From Spiroplasma phoeniceum (GTDB lineage: Bacteria > Bacillota_I > Bacilli_A > Mycoplasmatales > Mycoplasmataceae), in contig CP110830.1 in the NCBI GenBank assembly GCA_026239495.1, positions 1,488,001 through 1,552,000 on the forward strand: a DNA stretch of 64,000 nucleotides. Direction: 5' to 3'. Below are positions 22,429 through 32,790 of this stretch, piece after piece. Under the pieces are notes generated by a model. The model searched no databases. It was given only the letters and a program-made list of their open reading frames with translations, and had not been told where the DNA came from. A program made the position numbers and the translations under genes. The first letter of the stretch is position 1, and each line of letters opens with the position of its first letter.

Positions 22429-22941
22429 ATTTATAACTTTTATTTTGAATTGTTAATGCAGAATCATATTGAATAAACTCTCCATCAAAAATGCTAATTC
22501 AGGATTATTTTCAACAACAGGATTAAAATTAATAATAACTTTTGTTAAATCATCAATATAACATCATAATTTTTTATGATATTTTTTTTGCCAATTGGAA
22601 TAAAAAATTAACTTGAAAAGCAGACAAGGTTTGTTGATGAACAATTGTATGTGTCTTAATATCATAAATACATGCACCATTAAAACAAATAAAGTATTGA
22701 TGAAAATAATCCATTTTTACTTTAATAGCTTCTGATAACGAAGTTAATGCTGGTCGTCCTGTTGCAAAAATAACTTGTACCCCATTTTTTTCTTGTGCTT
22801 TAATAATTGGCATAATATTGGCCTCGTGAATCCCTTGGTGAAAGGAACAAGCAGTTACATACATATCTAATGCAATTAATTTAATTTTATTCATAATTCC
22901 ATACTTTCTATTAAAATCTCATAATTATATTGTAAAAGAAA

Positions 22942-22967
22942 AAACCATATTTAAAAATATGGTTTAA
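22942..22967. terminator. Bidirectional intrinsic terminator
   Basis: AAACCATATT TAAA AATATGGTTT hairpin with A-run before and T/A-run after, between the HAD gene start and the Q/N-rich pseudogene end; best placed to terminate the latter. Confidence 0.55.
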
Positions 22968-22996
22968 AAACTAAATTATCAAACAAGAATTATCCT

Positions 22997-23807
22997 TTAA
23001 ACAAATACATTTGCATTTTCATTTGATACTTTATCTTTCAAAAGTCAATCTCTTAATTGAGGACGAAAACCATAAATAGGACCTATACAACCACATAAAA
23101 TTCCTAAAACAATTAAAATAGTAATAAAAACAGTTAATCAAGGCCTATTTTCTTTGCGCAATTTTTACATTGACATTGAATTTTTTCAATATTTGCTTGA
23201 TGTTTTTTGCTATTAGTTCCTTTTTTTATGCTTATCGTCAAATAAATAGGATGGTCCTGGTACTCCAATATTCATATTTTGGCCAAGTCCAACTTTAATA
23301 TTTGGACAAATTGAGGCATTTAAGAAATATGATGGTTTAATTGAAGTGCGATTTTTCATATTAGTAATTCGTTCAGCAATCGTTTGAGATTGAGTTCCTT
23401 GTCCGGATAATTGTTGTGAATTTTCTTGCATAGTATTTATTTGTTGGTTATTTTGTTGTCATAAATTACTAACATTAGGAGAATATTGTTGATTCACATT
23501 TTGTTGTTGATATTGCAGCACTGATTTAACCTTTTGGTTAGTACTAATTTGATTATAATTTTGACTATTACCATTTTTTTGTTGATATTGTTATGAACCA
23601 ATATTTCTTGTTGGTGAATATTGTTGTTGCGAAATATTTTGTCCGAACTGTCCAGATGTTACTGGATTATAATTTTGATTATGTTCTTTTTTGTTAATAA
23701 TTTTGTTGTGAAACATTAAAATTATTTCCCTGGTTAAGAAGAGTTTGCTGTTGGTTACTTTCTGGCTTGTTGACTGAACCATTGTTAAAAGAATGTTTAA
23801 AATTCAT
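22997..23807 (-). pseudogene. Q/N-rich membrane-anchored protein gene, decayed
   Basis: Reading the minus strand through two frame changes and two or three TAA codons gives a protein of about 260 residues: MNFKHSFNNGSVNKPESNQQQ, a Gln/Asn-rich middle (QYSPTRNIGS, QQQNVNQQYSPNVSNLWQQNNQQ), a segment EERITN-like MKNRTSIKPSYFLNASICPNIKVG, a CQCKNC cysteine pair, and a C-terminal membrane segment (LTVFITILIVLGILCGCIGPIYG). At least one stop sits where a Gln codon is expected. GGAAGG upstream of ATG 23807. Not recognised; probably a Spiroplasma-specific membrane protein that has been lost. Confidence 0.55.
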
Positions 23808-23895
23808 TTTATTCCCTTCCATTTCATCAATAATTACATACTCTTTATTTTTTTATACTTCATTTATTAATTATAACATAAAAATGGCCGCAATT

Positions 23896-24906
23896 TTAGG
23901 ATAATATTGCTTTTGTAAAAACATTATTAATAATTACACTTGGTCGTTTATTATGATATAAAATATCATATAAAGCTTCAAATAAAGGTAATGTAATGTT
24001 ATTTGCACGCGCATCTAACACAATTGTTTTACAAGTTAAAACACCTTCTACTGTTTTTAATTGCCCTGATAAAACTTTTTGAGCATCATCAACTTGAGCA
24101 ATTGCAAAACCAAGCAAATAATTTCGTGATTTACTTGAGGTAGTTGTTAAAATTAAATCAGCTAATCCTGCAAAGTTAAAAAAAGTTTTAATTTGAGCTC
24201 CTTTTGTTTTGGCAAAAATTTGAATCTCATTTAACCCCATTGTAATTAATGATGCTTTAGCATTATCAGATTCATAAAGACCATTAAAAATTCCCGATGC
24301 AATTGCTACTGCATTTTTTAAAGCAACCGCATATTCACTACCAATTACATCCGTATTAGCAAAAGTAACAAAATATTCATTATTAAACAAATCACGAACT
24401 TCTTGCGCAATTACTAAATCCTGTGAAACTGCCATAATACACGTTGGTTTTCGTTGTAGAACTTCTTTTGCAATGCTTGGACCATAAATGCCTGCATATG
24501 CTTTTAAAATTTTTGGATTTATTAATTTTATAATTGATTTTGACAAAACTTCGTGTGTTTCAGGATCTAATCCTTTAGCAACATTAATGATAACAACTGG
24601 TTTTGTTACTGTTTGATTAATTTTATCAATTATTAATTTAATAGCAACAACAGGAATTCCTAAAATAATATATTCAGCATCTTCAACTGCTTCAGCAAAA
24701 TTTGTTGTGGCCTTAATTTCTTTATTAATTTTTAAATTACCAAAAAAATGACGATTTAAATGTTCGTTGTTAATATCATTAACTTCTTTCTTATCAATTC
24801 CATACATAATAACGTTATGATCATTATCTGTCAAAACATTTGATAAAACTGTCCCATATGTTCCTGTCCCAATAACAGTAATATTTTTTTGTGTTTTTTT
24901 CATCAT
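23896..24906 (-). CDS. gpsA: Glycerol-3-phosphate dehydrogenase [NAD(P)+]
   Basis: Reduces dihydroxyacetone phosphate to sn-glycerol-3-phosphate, the backbone for PlsC-dependent lipid synthesis. 336 residues. Rossmann motif VIGTGTYGTVLSNVL near the N-terminus, NVAKGLDPETHEVLS, YGPSIAKEV, and catalytic-region VALKNAVAIASGIFNGL with the conserved Lys; NLAD-like GLADLILTTTSSKSRNYLLG later. GAGGAAAATT upstream; the gene begins with two ATG codons (24906, 24903). Follows der by 11 bases, so der-gpsA is one unit. Confidence 0.95.
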   Translation of the reverse strand: MMKKTQKNITVIGTGTYGTVLSNVLTDNDHNVIMYGIDKKEVNDINNEHLNRHFFGNLKINKEIKATTNFAEAVEDAEYIILGIPVVAIKLIIDKINQTVTKPVVIINVAKGLDPETHEVLSKSIIKLINPKILKAYAGIYGPSIAKEVLQRKPTCIMAVSQDLVIAQEVRDLFNNEYFVTFANTDVIGSEYAVALKNAVAIASGIFNGLYESDNAKASLITMGLNEIQIFAKTKGAQIKTFFNFAGLADLILTTTSSKSRNYLLGFAIAQVDDAQKVLSGQLKTVEGVLTCKTIVLDARANNITLPLFEALYDILYHNKRPSVIINNVFTKAILS

Positions 24907-24917
24907 AATTTTCCTCG

Positions 24918-26234
24918 TTACTTTCTATCTCTAAATAATATTTTCACTGGTACTCCCTCAAATCCAAAATATTCTCGAAGTTGATTTGCAAGAAACCTTT
25001 TATAAGAAAAATGAAGATATTTTGGATTATTACAAAACATAATAAAAGTTGGCACAACACCTTCGGGCTGAGTAGCATAATAAATTTTTAAACGCCCGCC
25101 ATTAAAATCTGGTGGTGGATTTAACAATTGTGCTTTTACTAAAATTTCATTTAGAACACTAGTTTTTACTCGCTGCGTTAAACCAACATAAACTTCATCA
25201 ATTGTTTGAAATAAAATATGTAATCGTTTTTTTTCTAAAGCAGAAACAAAAACCATTTTCGCATAATTTAGATATTTAAAATATCCACGAATACTTTGTT
25301 CAATTTTTTTCATTGATCATTCATCTTTTTCCATTACCGCATCTCACTTATTAACTACCAAAATAATTGGTTTATTTTGTTCAAATGCAATACCAGCAAT
25401 ATTTGTATCTTGGTCAGTAATAGGAACTGTCCCGTCAATAATTAATAAAACAAGATCGCTTCGTTCGATTGCGCTAACAGCGCGAAGAACACTATATTTC
25501 TCTAATTTTTCATAAACTTTCCCTTTTCTACGAATTCCAGCCGTATCAATAACAGTATAAATTTGATTATTCCGTTTAAATGATGTATCAATTGAATCTG
25601 TTGTTGTTCCTGCAATCGGTGATACAATGACTCGTTCTTCATCTAAAATAGCATTTGTTAAAGAAGATTTTCCAACATTTGGTTTACCTATTAAAGAAAA
25701 ATTAATTCCTTCTGTTTTTGGTGGCATTGGAATTTGATCTAAATGAGAAATTACTTGATCTAATAAATCACCAATTCCAATTCCATGAGTAGCAGATACA
25801 GCAATTGGCTCACCAAATCCTAATGTCATATATTCATATAATTCACTTTCTTTTTCTTGCTTATCATATTTATTAACAACTAAAAGAACCGGTTTTTTAG
25901 CACGATATAGTATTTTTGCAACGATTTCATCATCTGGAGTAATTCCTTCTTTGTACGATAAAACAAAAATAATAATATCAGCTTCTGCAATTGCAATTTC
26001 TGCTTGCATTTTAATCTCTTGTGCAAACATTGCCGTATTATTTAATGTAATCCCCCCCGTATCAATTATTAAAAATTCTCTTGTTAATCATTCTGAGAAA
26101 GCATAAATTCGATCGCGCGTTACACCAGGGGTATCTTCAACAATTGCAAGGCGATTTTTAATAATACGATTAAATAATGTTGATTTCCCAACATTTGGAC
26201 GCCCTACAATTGCAACATTTCCTTTTTGTGCCAT
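24918..26234 (-). CDS. der: Ribosome biogenesis GTPase Der (EngA)
   Basis: Double GTPase required for 50S subunit maturation. 438 residues. First G domain: [32 protein letters not shown]; second: [37 protein letters not shown] (Trp by TGA); a C-terminal KH-like domain ends [11 protein letters not shown]. Start ATG 26234 is immediately after the cmk stop (TAAATG), with AGCAGGAAAA as ribosome-binding site, so it is translationally coupled to cmk, the order usual in Firmicutes and mollicutes. Confidence 0.96.
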
Positions 26235-26903
26235 TTATTTTCCTGCTTTCTTATAATTACATACTATTTCATAAATTTTATTTACCGTTTGTTCAAATGT
26301 TAACTTACTACTATCCACAATAACTGCATCAGGGGCAATTTTTAATGGTCCAACCGCTCGGGTTGTGTCAACATAATCTCGTTCTTTTAATTTAGCAGTA
26401 ATTTCTGCCAAATTATTCGGAACAATATGGTTTTCTTGATTTTGATTTCATCGGCGATTAGCTCGCGCTGTAATAATCGCTGTTAAGTAAATTTTGACTT
26501 CAGCATCAGGAAGAACAACAGTAGTAATATCTCGCCCAACCACAACATTGCCTTTTTTAATCACTAATTTTTGTTGCAGGCAAACCATTGCTGCTCGAAT
26601 AAAATTAAGTCCGGTAATTTTTTTGATATTATCCAGAACAAGATCAGTTTGCAACTTATCAGTAATATCTTCCCCATTGACATAAACACGGTTATTAATC
26701 ACTTGATACTTAAAATTTGTTAATTGTGCTTGTAAATGATGATGATTTGTAAAATCAACTCCAACTTTTACACAAAAATAAGTAAAGGCACGGTAAGTTA
26801 ACCCAGTATCAATAAACTGATAATTTAGTTTTTTGGCCAATTCATAACCAGCAGAAGATTTTCCACTACCAGCGGGGCCATCAATCGCAATATTTATTTT
26901 CAT
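26235..26903 (-). CDS. cmk: Cytidylate kinase
   Basis: Phosphorylates CMP and dCMP to the diphosphates. 222 residues from ATG 26903 (a preceding ATG at 26906 is also possible). N-terminal P-loop IAIDGPAGSGKSSAGYELAKKL, then IDTGLTYRAFTYF substrate segment, VVVGRDITTVVLPDAEVKIYLTA and ITARANRRW, ending DSSKLTFEQTVNKIYEIV. Its stop abuts der. The next gene upstream ends 14 bases before, so the four genes 27621-23896 probably form one transcript. Confidence 0.94.
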
Positions 26904-26919
26904 CATATAGTCCTATTTT

Positions 26920-27621
26920 CTATAACATAAAGATTAAAACTAAACAAATAGCTAATAAAACAAGAAGAAAAAGCATAGTACTAAATAACATTTTATAACC
27001 TGGTTTTATTTTTCGATAAACAACCAATACATTATTATGTTTTTCTTCTAAAAGAGCACTTGATTCTTTTAACATTTCTGCTGTTGATCGTTGATCATTT
27101 TTACGCATATGTGCAATTGTACTAAATTCAATATTAGCTGAATTAATTTTAAAATCACTATTTTCTGCTTGAATTTTATTACTTACTCGATGATAAGTAA
27201 TTTTTTCTGCTAAAATACTTTCTAAAATTGCTTGATATTTTTGATATGTTGGTTTATTTAACAATGTTTCAGCAATTAAAATATTATGCATAACATCACC
27301 AGCATCTTGATCATTTTTTTGATTAGTTTGAATTGTTGCTTTAGTTGTATTAACAACTTGTTCTAGCAATTGTTGCAAATCATATTTAAAATCAGATGGG
27401 TATGGTTGTTCATCTCGGTTTTTATTCAAATATACTTTTTCTCAACTAAATTCTTGTTCAAAATCTGACTTAACACTACCAAAAAAATTATCATCAATGG
27501 CGTTTAACTTCGCGATGTAACTATTAATGACTTGACTGGTTTGAATAATTTCTTGATCAATCTCAATCTCTTTCTTAATCATTTCACGTAGCTGTGCAAA
27601 TTTTTCCATTCTAGTTTCCAT
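26920..27621 (-). CDS. Hypothetical coiled protein with C-terminal membrane anchor
   Basis: 233 residues, not recognised. Mostly polar and helical, rich in Gln, Glu and Lys (METRMEKFAQLREMIKKEIEIDQE), with a basic stretch before a single C-terminal transmembrane segment (MLFSTMLFLLVLLAICLVLIFML), so a tail-anchored protein facing the cytoplasm. GGAGG lies six bases before the ATG. First gene of the cmk-der-gpsA unit, divergent from the ferredoxin gene. Confidence 0.8.
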
Positions 27622-27716
27622 GTTAAACCTCCAACTTTTTTAAACTACATTAAAATTATATATTATTATTAAAATTTTTGTTATTATTATAGTAAATAAA
27701 TAATGGAGTGATAAAT

Positions 27717-27962
27717 ATGGCAAATCGTTATATATCAAAAAAAAGAACATATGTAAATACTGACTTATGCATTTCTTGTGGTAGCTGTATTATGATTGAT
27801 GAAACTGAAACATTTTTTATGGATGATGATGGTTTTGCAAATACCATTGATAATGATAAGGAGTTAGTGGAATCACAAATGGTGTGTCCAACAGCAGCAA
27901 TTTTTATTAAAACATTAGAAGAATTTAAAGAAAATCGGAAAAGTAATCTTGATACTGATTAA
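27717..27962 (+). CDS. 4Fe-4S ferredoxin
   Basis: Small electron carrier, 81 residues. N-terminal half carries CISCGSC and a distant CPTAAIF, the four ligands of one [4Fe-4S] cluster; the central part is very acidic (DETETFFMDDDGFANTIDNDKE). This is the single-cluster ferredoxin type found near cmk/der-type genes in many Firmicutes. Start ATG 27717 has GGAG nine bases upstream. Electron partner cannot be told from context. Confidence 0.9.
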   Translation: MANRYISKKRTYVNTDLCISCGSCIMIDETETFFMDDDGFANTIDNDKELVESQMVCPTAAIFIKTLEEFKENRKSNLDTD

Positions 27963-28324
27963 AAAAATTTTTTATAATTTTTATAAAAAATTTTTTTAAT
28001 AATTATTTTCTTGGCGAGTAAAATTAATTTTATTTTTTTATTATACGCGATAAGTAGATCGTCTTCAGTAAATTTTAACTGTTCAGCAATTATTAAATAC
28101 TGATTTAAAAATTTAAAATAAGCTTCTGATGTTTGATTTTTAATTAGTTCTTTTGCAACTGCAAAACAATCTAAATAAAGTTTTGTAAAATTAATATTTT
28201 CCTGACAATATTCATTATGGTATTGATATATTTTAAGGTCAACGGTTAAACTATTACCAATAATAATTAAAAAGACCGCGTAAATTATTTGGTTGGTATA
28301 AAATTTTCAAAAAATAATTCTCAG
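27959..28324 (-). CDS. Unrecognised ORF, possibly 5'-truncated
   Basis: Open for 121 codons with a plausible protein composition: an N-terminal hydrophobic stretch (IIYAVFLIIIGNSLTV), then DLKIYQYHNEYCQENINFTKLYLDC and KELIKNQTSEAYFKFLNQYLIIAEQLKF. There is no ATG, GTG or TTG start near the 5' end and it runs through the ferredoxin terminator, so it is more likely the remains of a longer gene cut off where phage DNA begins. Product unknown. Confidence 0.3.
27962..27997 (+). terminator. Intrinsic terminator of the ferredoxin gene
   Basis: Perfect 16-bp AT-only stem (27962-27977 with 27981-27996), three-base loop, followed by T residues, overlapping the stop codon. Confidence 0.6.
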
Positions 28325-28686
28325 TTATTTGAAACTGTGCAAAAAAGAATTTTTACATTTTTGGTCGCATGTAAAAAAGAAGGGTTTTAATAAAATAGAT
28401 AGAAATTGAATAAAAATAATAAACCATTTACTAAAATGGTTTTTTTATTTGTAAAGCCAAAATTATTAATTGATTTAGAGAAAGGACAGCATCTTAAATT
28501 CTTAAAATAGAAACTTTTTATTACAACTTTTTGATACCCTCTTTAAGTTGTTTACACATTTATTAAATATCTTAGAAATCTTTACAAAGTGTACCTGTTT
28601 TTCTCCTAATTTAAGGTGTTGTCCTTTCTCTGTTTCAGTTAATTAATTTGCTAATAAAAAAACTTAATAAAAGAAAGGAGTAAGTA
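28325..28686. other. Intergenic junction between chromosome and phage relic
   Basis: No gene seen. Contains a terminator-like hairpin (28421-28447) and AT-rich sequence up to the first phage gene; the left phage boundary probably lies here but no attachment-site repeat could be identified by eye. Confidence 0.4.
28421..28447 (+). terminator. Intrinsic terminator
   Basis: AAACCATTT ACT AAAATGGTTT hairpin followed by seven T. Confidence 0.55.
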
Positions 28687-28926
28687 ATGGAAATTAATAA
28701 GCAACAAACAATATGTGATGTTGGTAATTGCTATAAAGCAATATCATTCATTACCGAAGAATTTTTATCAAATAAAGTTTTATGAACTTGTGAAAAACAT
28801 AAAGAGTTATTAAATCAAACTAAAAATTGAAAACAAAAGCAGTTTTATCATAAACTGGAAAATTCAAAAATTATCTTTGATTATGAAACTGGTTCTTTAA
28901 AAATTTGATTTAATAAAACAACTTAA
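28687..28926 (+). CDS. Small phage-region protein with Cys/His pairs
   Basis: 79 residues, not recognised. MEINKQQTICDVGNCYKAISFITEE has a CDVGNC pair and WTCEKHKELL a second Cys/His pair, so a small zinc-binding fold is possible. GAAAGGAG lies eight bases before the ATG. Three TGA Trp codons. It stands immediately upstream of the structured leader of the early phage operon. Confidence 0.55.
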
Positions 28927-29432
28927 TGCAGAGTGGGGCGGTCATTTTAAATAACTAAGTGTTTTTATTCCACATGAGGCGGTCTAGCCCAGCGGTAATC
29001 AGTCCGGAAATAATAGACGATTTAACAAGCGATAGTCGTGATAAGTGTGGGGTCAACATCGAACGACAATAAATATTGAGATGGTCACTTTATAAATAAA
29101 TTTGCGATAGATATTAATTCTTAGAAGTGGCAGCGGTTTTTAAAACCACAAAGCCAGCACTGGGCTCTTCAAGGTGCAGGTGAATTTATTTTAAAAAATG
29201 AACGCTTTGACCTGAAATGGCGCGGATGAAGAGAGAGAAAACTCTCTGGCGTAAAAAACAAAAAACAACTGTGGATTATTAAACATTCAAAAAATTAACA
29301 TACCGCTACCTCTCACCTCCAGTGAAGCGGGCGGCGTAGTAAATAAATAGATAAATACTTATTTAACAAACTCTCGCTTTGGCACTTTCACTTGGGAGTG
29401 AGCGCCAGCTAGTTAAAAAAGGAGAATTAAAA
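28927..29432 (+). ncRNA. GC-rich structured non-coding region upstream of phage early genes
   Basis: About 500 bases without a convincing ORF and with markedly higher GC than the surroundings. Visible hairpins: AGAGAG AAAA CTCTCT at 29232-29247, a CACT...AGTG hairpin near 29380-29400, and a tract AGTGAAGCGGGCGGCG at 29324-29339. The last tract recurs inverted at about 38161-38178 and, mutated, at 41600-41617, each time upstream of a phage operon. It could be a phage-encoded RNA, a 5' leader or a replication origin. Not a tRNA: no T-arm is present. Confidence 0.4.
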
Positions 29433-29684
29433 ATGATATGTAATAAAGCATTAAAAATTACAAATAAAGATATTATTTATGCACAAATTAATCGTGGTTA
29501 TTCAGATAATTTGGAATTAAATTTATATCTTAAATTTGGCAATGAAGAACGATATGTAGGTACTTTTCAACCGGTAGACTTTGATTTAAATTACAATTGA
29601 TATGAAATTGATGAAATTAAAGGTTTAATTAGTGATTATTTAGAAGATGAAGAAGCAGATTACGAGGTGATAAATTATGAATAA
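29433..29684 (+). CDS. Small acidic phage-region protein
   Basis: 83 residues, not recognised: MICNKALKITNKDIIYAQIN, GTFQPVDFDLNYNWYEIDEIKG and an acidic tail (DYLEDEEADYEV). AAGGAG seven bases before ATG. Its stop overlaps the next start by eight bases, typical of a phage early operon. Confidence 0.65.
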
Positions 29685-29841
29685 AAGATATTTATTAGTA
29701 ATGAAAGATAAATATAGCCTAAATACTATATATTTTTATACATTTGATGAAGCGAGAATTTATTCTGAAAATTTAAATTATTTTAAAACAACAATTATTG
29801 ATTTAGAAGATAAAAAAATTAAATGACAAGGATGTGAATAA
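29677..29841 (+). CDS. Small phage-region protein
   Basis: 54 residues (MNKRYLLVMKDKYSLNTIYF ... KIKWQGCE), one TGA Trp, not recognised. Starts inside the previous gene with GAGGTGATAA as ribosome-binding site. Early-operon member. Confidence 0.55.
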
Positions 29842-29842
29842 T

Positions 29843-29980
29843 ATGTGAAAAGATGAAGAAGGTAAAGTTTATACAGAAGAAGATTTATTTAATATGGCAT
29901 TAGAAGAATGTCATTCAGAAGATAGTGCATATGAATATATTGATAATTTAATTGAAGAAATGGAATTAGAGGAAATTTAA
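29843..29980 (+). CDS. Very small acidic phage-region protein
   Basis: 45 residues, MWKDEEGKVYTEEDLFNMAL followed by a Glu-rich tail; more than a third are Asp or Glu. Starts one base after the previous stop with AAGGATGTGAA upstream. Small acidic phage proteins often act as DNA mimics or inhibitors, but nothing here proves that. Confidence 0.5.
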
Positions 29981-29982
29981 TT

Positions 29983-31757
29983 ATGGTATATTTAAAGTTA
30001 AATAATGAAGTTAAAAATATTACCTATCCGTTTTATTTAAAAGGAAATAATTTTAAAGAATTAAGTTTAAAAGCATTAACAATTAAAAAATGAATTGATG
30101 AAAATGGACAAGAATTAGCAGAATTTATATATCGACAACAAGCTTGATTAATAAATGGAGAATATAAATCACAATCATTAAAAGATTTAAAATTAGTAGT
30201 TTCAAAAATTGATTATATTTTTAGAGAACCATTAGAATTAATAAAAATTTTTAAAGATGAATTAAATTTTATTAGAAAAGATATTTTGAATTTAGAAAAT
30301 AATATTAAGAGTAATCATGATTCTTTAAAAAATAGTGTAATTAATAGACTTCTTGCGATACCTGGTTTTATTATTAAAATATTATTATAAAATATAATTT
30401 ATGAGGATATTAAATTATGAAATTTGATGAATTTAAAAATATTAATGATAAAGAATGATTAAGATTAACAGGAATAAAACAAGATATTTTTAATAAAATG
30501 TTAAATATTTTACAAGTAGCTGAAATAGAAAAATTTAAAAAAGGCGGCAAAGCTAATAAATTATCACTAGAAAATCGATTATTGATGACTTTATCGTATT
30601 GACGAGAATATCGAACTTATTTTCATCTTGGAAAAAATTTCGGAATTAGTGAAGCTAATTGTTATCGCAATATCAAGTGAATTGAAGATATTTTAATTAA
30701 ACACCCTGATTTTCAGCAAGTTGCTGGTAAAAAAGTACTAATAAATGATTATTTTAATGATAAAACTATTATTATTGATGCTACCGAAACCCCAATCCAA
30801 CGCCCAAAAAAAGACAAAAACAATCTTATTCTGGTAAAAAGAAAAAACACACTATTAAAACACAAGTAATTATCGAACAAGAAACCAAAAAAATTATTGC
30901 AACAAGTTTTTCGCTTGGGAAAAAACATGATTATGCTTTATTTAAATAATCAAAAATCGCAATTTTAAAAAATACCAAATTAATAGTTGATAGTGGTTAT
31001 CAAGGAATACAAAAAATTCACAATAATGTTATAATGCCCACAAAGAAAACTAAGAAAAAACATTTAAATAAAGAACAAAAACAACATAATAGACTAGTTT
31101 CAAAAATAAGAATTATTATTGAAAATATTTTTGCTATTCTTAAAAAATTTAAAATTATTACAGAAAAATATCGTAATCGTAGAAAACGATTTAGTTTAAG
31201 ATTTAATTTAATTGCTTCAATTTATAATTTACAATTATTATAGTTATCATAAAAGATTTATTTAAAATTAACAAATTTGAATAATAAAATAATTTTTCGT
31301 TGTGACAAAATATTAAATTTTTAAATAAAAGACATAATTAATTAAAATTATAATTTTATATTAACCCCTTTTTACAAATATTTGAAATTATTTTAATGGG
31401 TTATGCAAGAAGTCTAATATTCAATTTCAAAAACAAAATGAAATTATTTAAACTCATAAAAAAGAACAATTTTTAGAAATTAAAAGTGTAGCAAAACAAG
31501 AACAAGAATTAAAAATTATTACTAGTAATTTTCGTAAAGATAAACTATTAATTAAAGATATTGAAGTTACAGGTATTAATGATGATTTTTTACAAAAAGC
31601 TGATAAATTAGAACTTATTAATTTAATTAAAAATTATTTAATTGTTGATGAACAAATTATTAAAAATAAAATTAAAGAACAATGAGATAGTAATAAAGAC
31701 ATTAATTTAATTGGTATTAAAGGTATTAATTTTAAAATAAATAAAGGAGAAAAATAA
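29983..31757 (+). pseudogene. Phage early protein (coiled, about 233 aa) interrupted by IS
   Basis: Removing the 1070-bp IS at 30346-31415 and one AAT restores a 702-nt frame exactly: MVYLKLNNEVKNITYPFYLK ... FRKDILNLENNIKSNHDSLK / SVINIQFQKQNEII, then stop TAA at 31449-31451 and KEQFLEIKSVAKQEQELK ... GINFKINKGEK. Helical, charged, with a predicted coiled coil around the insertion site. Lying directly upstream of recT it may be an exonuclease-partner or host-nuclease inhibitor, but the family is not recognised. Confidence 0.6.
30346..31415 (+). mobile_element. IS5-family type A element, transposase has nonsense codon
   Basis: AAT duplicated (30343-30345, 31416-31418). Transposase 30417-31243, with GAA changed to TAA at 30947-30949 in the second frame, so inactive. 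Confidence 0.92.
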
Positions 31758-31758
31758 T

Positions 31759-32790
31759 ATGGCAAATATAGTTGATTTTTTAAGAACAGATAAAGCAACA
31801 GAATGAATTAAAAGTAAATTTTCAAATGAAAATGAAATTGCAAGATTTAAAAGTAATATAGTTGCAATATCAAATAGTAATGAATTATTACAAAAGGCAG
31901 ATCCAAAAACTATAATGACTGCTTGTTATCAAGGAGTATTATTAAACTTACCAATGGAAAGACAATTTGGTTATGCTTATGTTGTTCCATATAACACTAA
32001 AATAACAAGAATTATTAATGGTCGTGAAATACAAGAATGAATTAATCAGGCTCAATTTCAAATGGGTTATAAAGGTTATATTCAATTAGCACAAAGAAGC
32101 GGTCAATATTTAGATATGTCAGTATCAGATGTTAGAACTGGTGAATTAGTAAATTATGATCGTTTAAAGGGAACTAGTTTTAATTGAATTCAAGATGAAG
32201 ATGAACGAGAAAAATTAACAATTATGGGTTATGTAGCATATTTTAAAATGGTTAATGGTTTTGAAAAAACTTTATATATGACCAAAGAACAAACGGAAAA
32301 TCATTTTATAAAATATTCTAAAACTTATGCTAAAAATAAATCATTTTATATTGCTACTTTTGATGAAATGGCACTTAAAACAGTATTAACTAGTTTATTG
32401 CGAAAATGAGGTATTATGTCTGTTGAATTACAACAAGCATATAAATCAGACCAAGCAGTTATTACAACTAATGATGAAAAGATTTATATTGATAATGATA
32501 GTAATATAAGCATAAATAAGAGCCAAATTAGTAATGAAAATACATCAAATAATAATTTATACATGAATCAAGTGAAGAATTAACAGATAATAGACTTCTT
32601 GCGATACCTGGTTTTATTATTAAAATATTATTATAAAATATAATTTATGAGGATATTAAATTATATTTTATAATAATATTTTAATAATAAAACCAGGTAT
32701 CGCAAGAAGTCTAATAATGTAGTAAAAGAAGAAGATATATCAAGTGTAGTTCCAACAGTTAACAATGATGAGGAATGAGCAACTTGATAA
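31759..32790 (+). pseudogene. recT: RecT-family single-strand annealing recombinase, 3' end damaged
   Basis: RecT-type proteins anneal complementary single strands in phage recombination. Residues 1-250 are intact: MANIVDFLRTDKATEWIKSK, MTACYQGVLLNLPMERQFGYAYVVPY, FQMGYKGYIQLAQRSGQY, MGYVAYFKMVNGFEKTLYM and FDEMALKTVLTSLLRKWG, the RecT core in order. Near 32560 the frame shifts so that it stops at 32583; the original tail (HESSEELTDN / VVKEEDISSVVPTVNNDEEWATW, acidic as is typical) continues in another frame and is also split by the 121-bp element at 32592. The core may still be made as a shortened protein. Confidence 0.8.
32592..32712. repeat. 121-bp palindromic MITE made of two IS5 left ends
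   Basis: Left half is the first ~75 bp of the type A IS (ends AGACTTCTTGCGATACC, through GAGGATATTAAATTA); the right half is the same sequence inverted, giving a near-perfect hairpin. AAT is duplicated on both sides. It carries both transposase-binding ends but no gene, so it can only move in trans. Inserted in the recT tail. Confidence 0.88.

Larger units (their letters stand above)
21006..22894 (-). pseudogene. HAD-superfamily (Cof-type) phosphatase, disrupted by IS
   Basis: Cof-like sugar-phosphate/FMN phosphatases have DMDGT at the start and GDxxND at the end. Here the N-terminal part (22429-22894) reads MNKIKLIALDMYVTACS, with the motif's second Asp and Gly replaced by Tyr and Val; IFATGRPALTSLSEA (motif II) follows. 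The C-terminal part (21006-21358) has MMAIGDSMNDYWMIKN, the motif IV, and ends at TAA 21006. The two parts are separated by a type A IS with ATT duplication, and a frame disturbance is also seen near 22490. Loss of the essential Asp shows it is non-functional regardless of the insertion. Confidence 0.87.

Noticed and set aside
28980-29060. tRNA-like sequence (AGCCCAGCGGTAATCAG)
   Set aside because: No acceptor stem, anticodon arm or GGTTCGAATCC-type T-arm can be formed around it.
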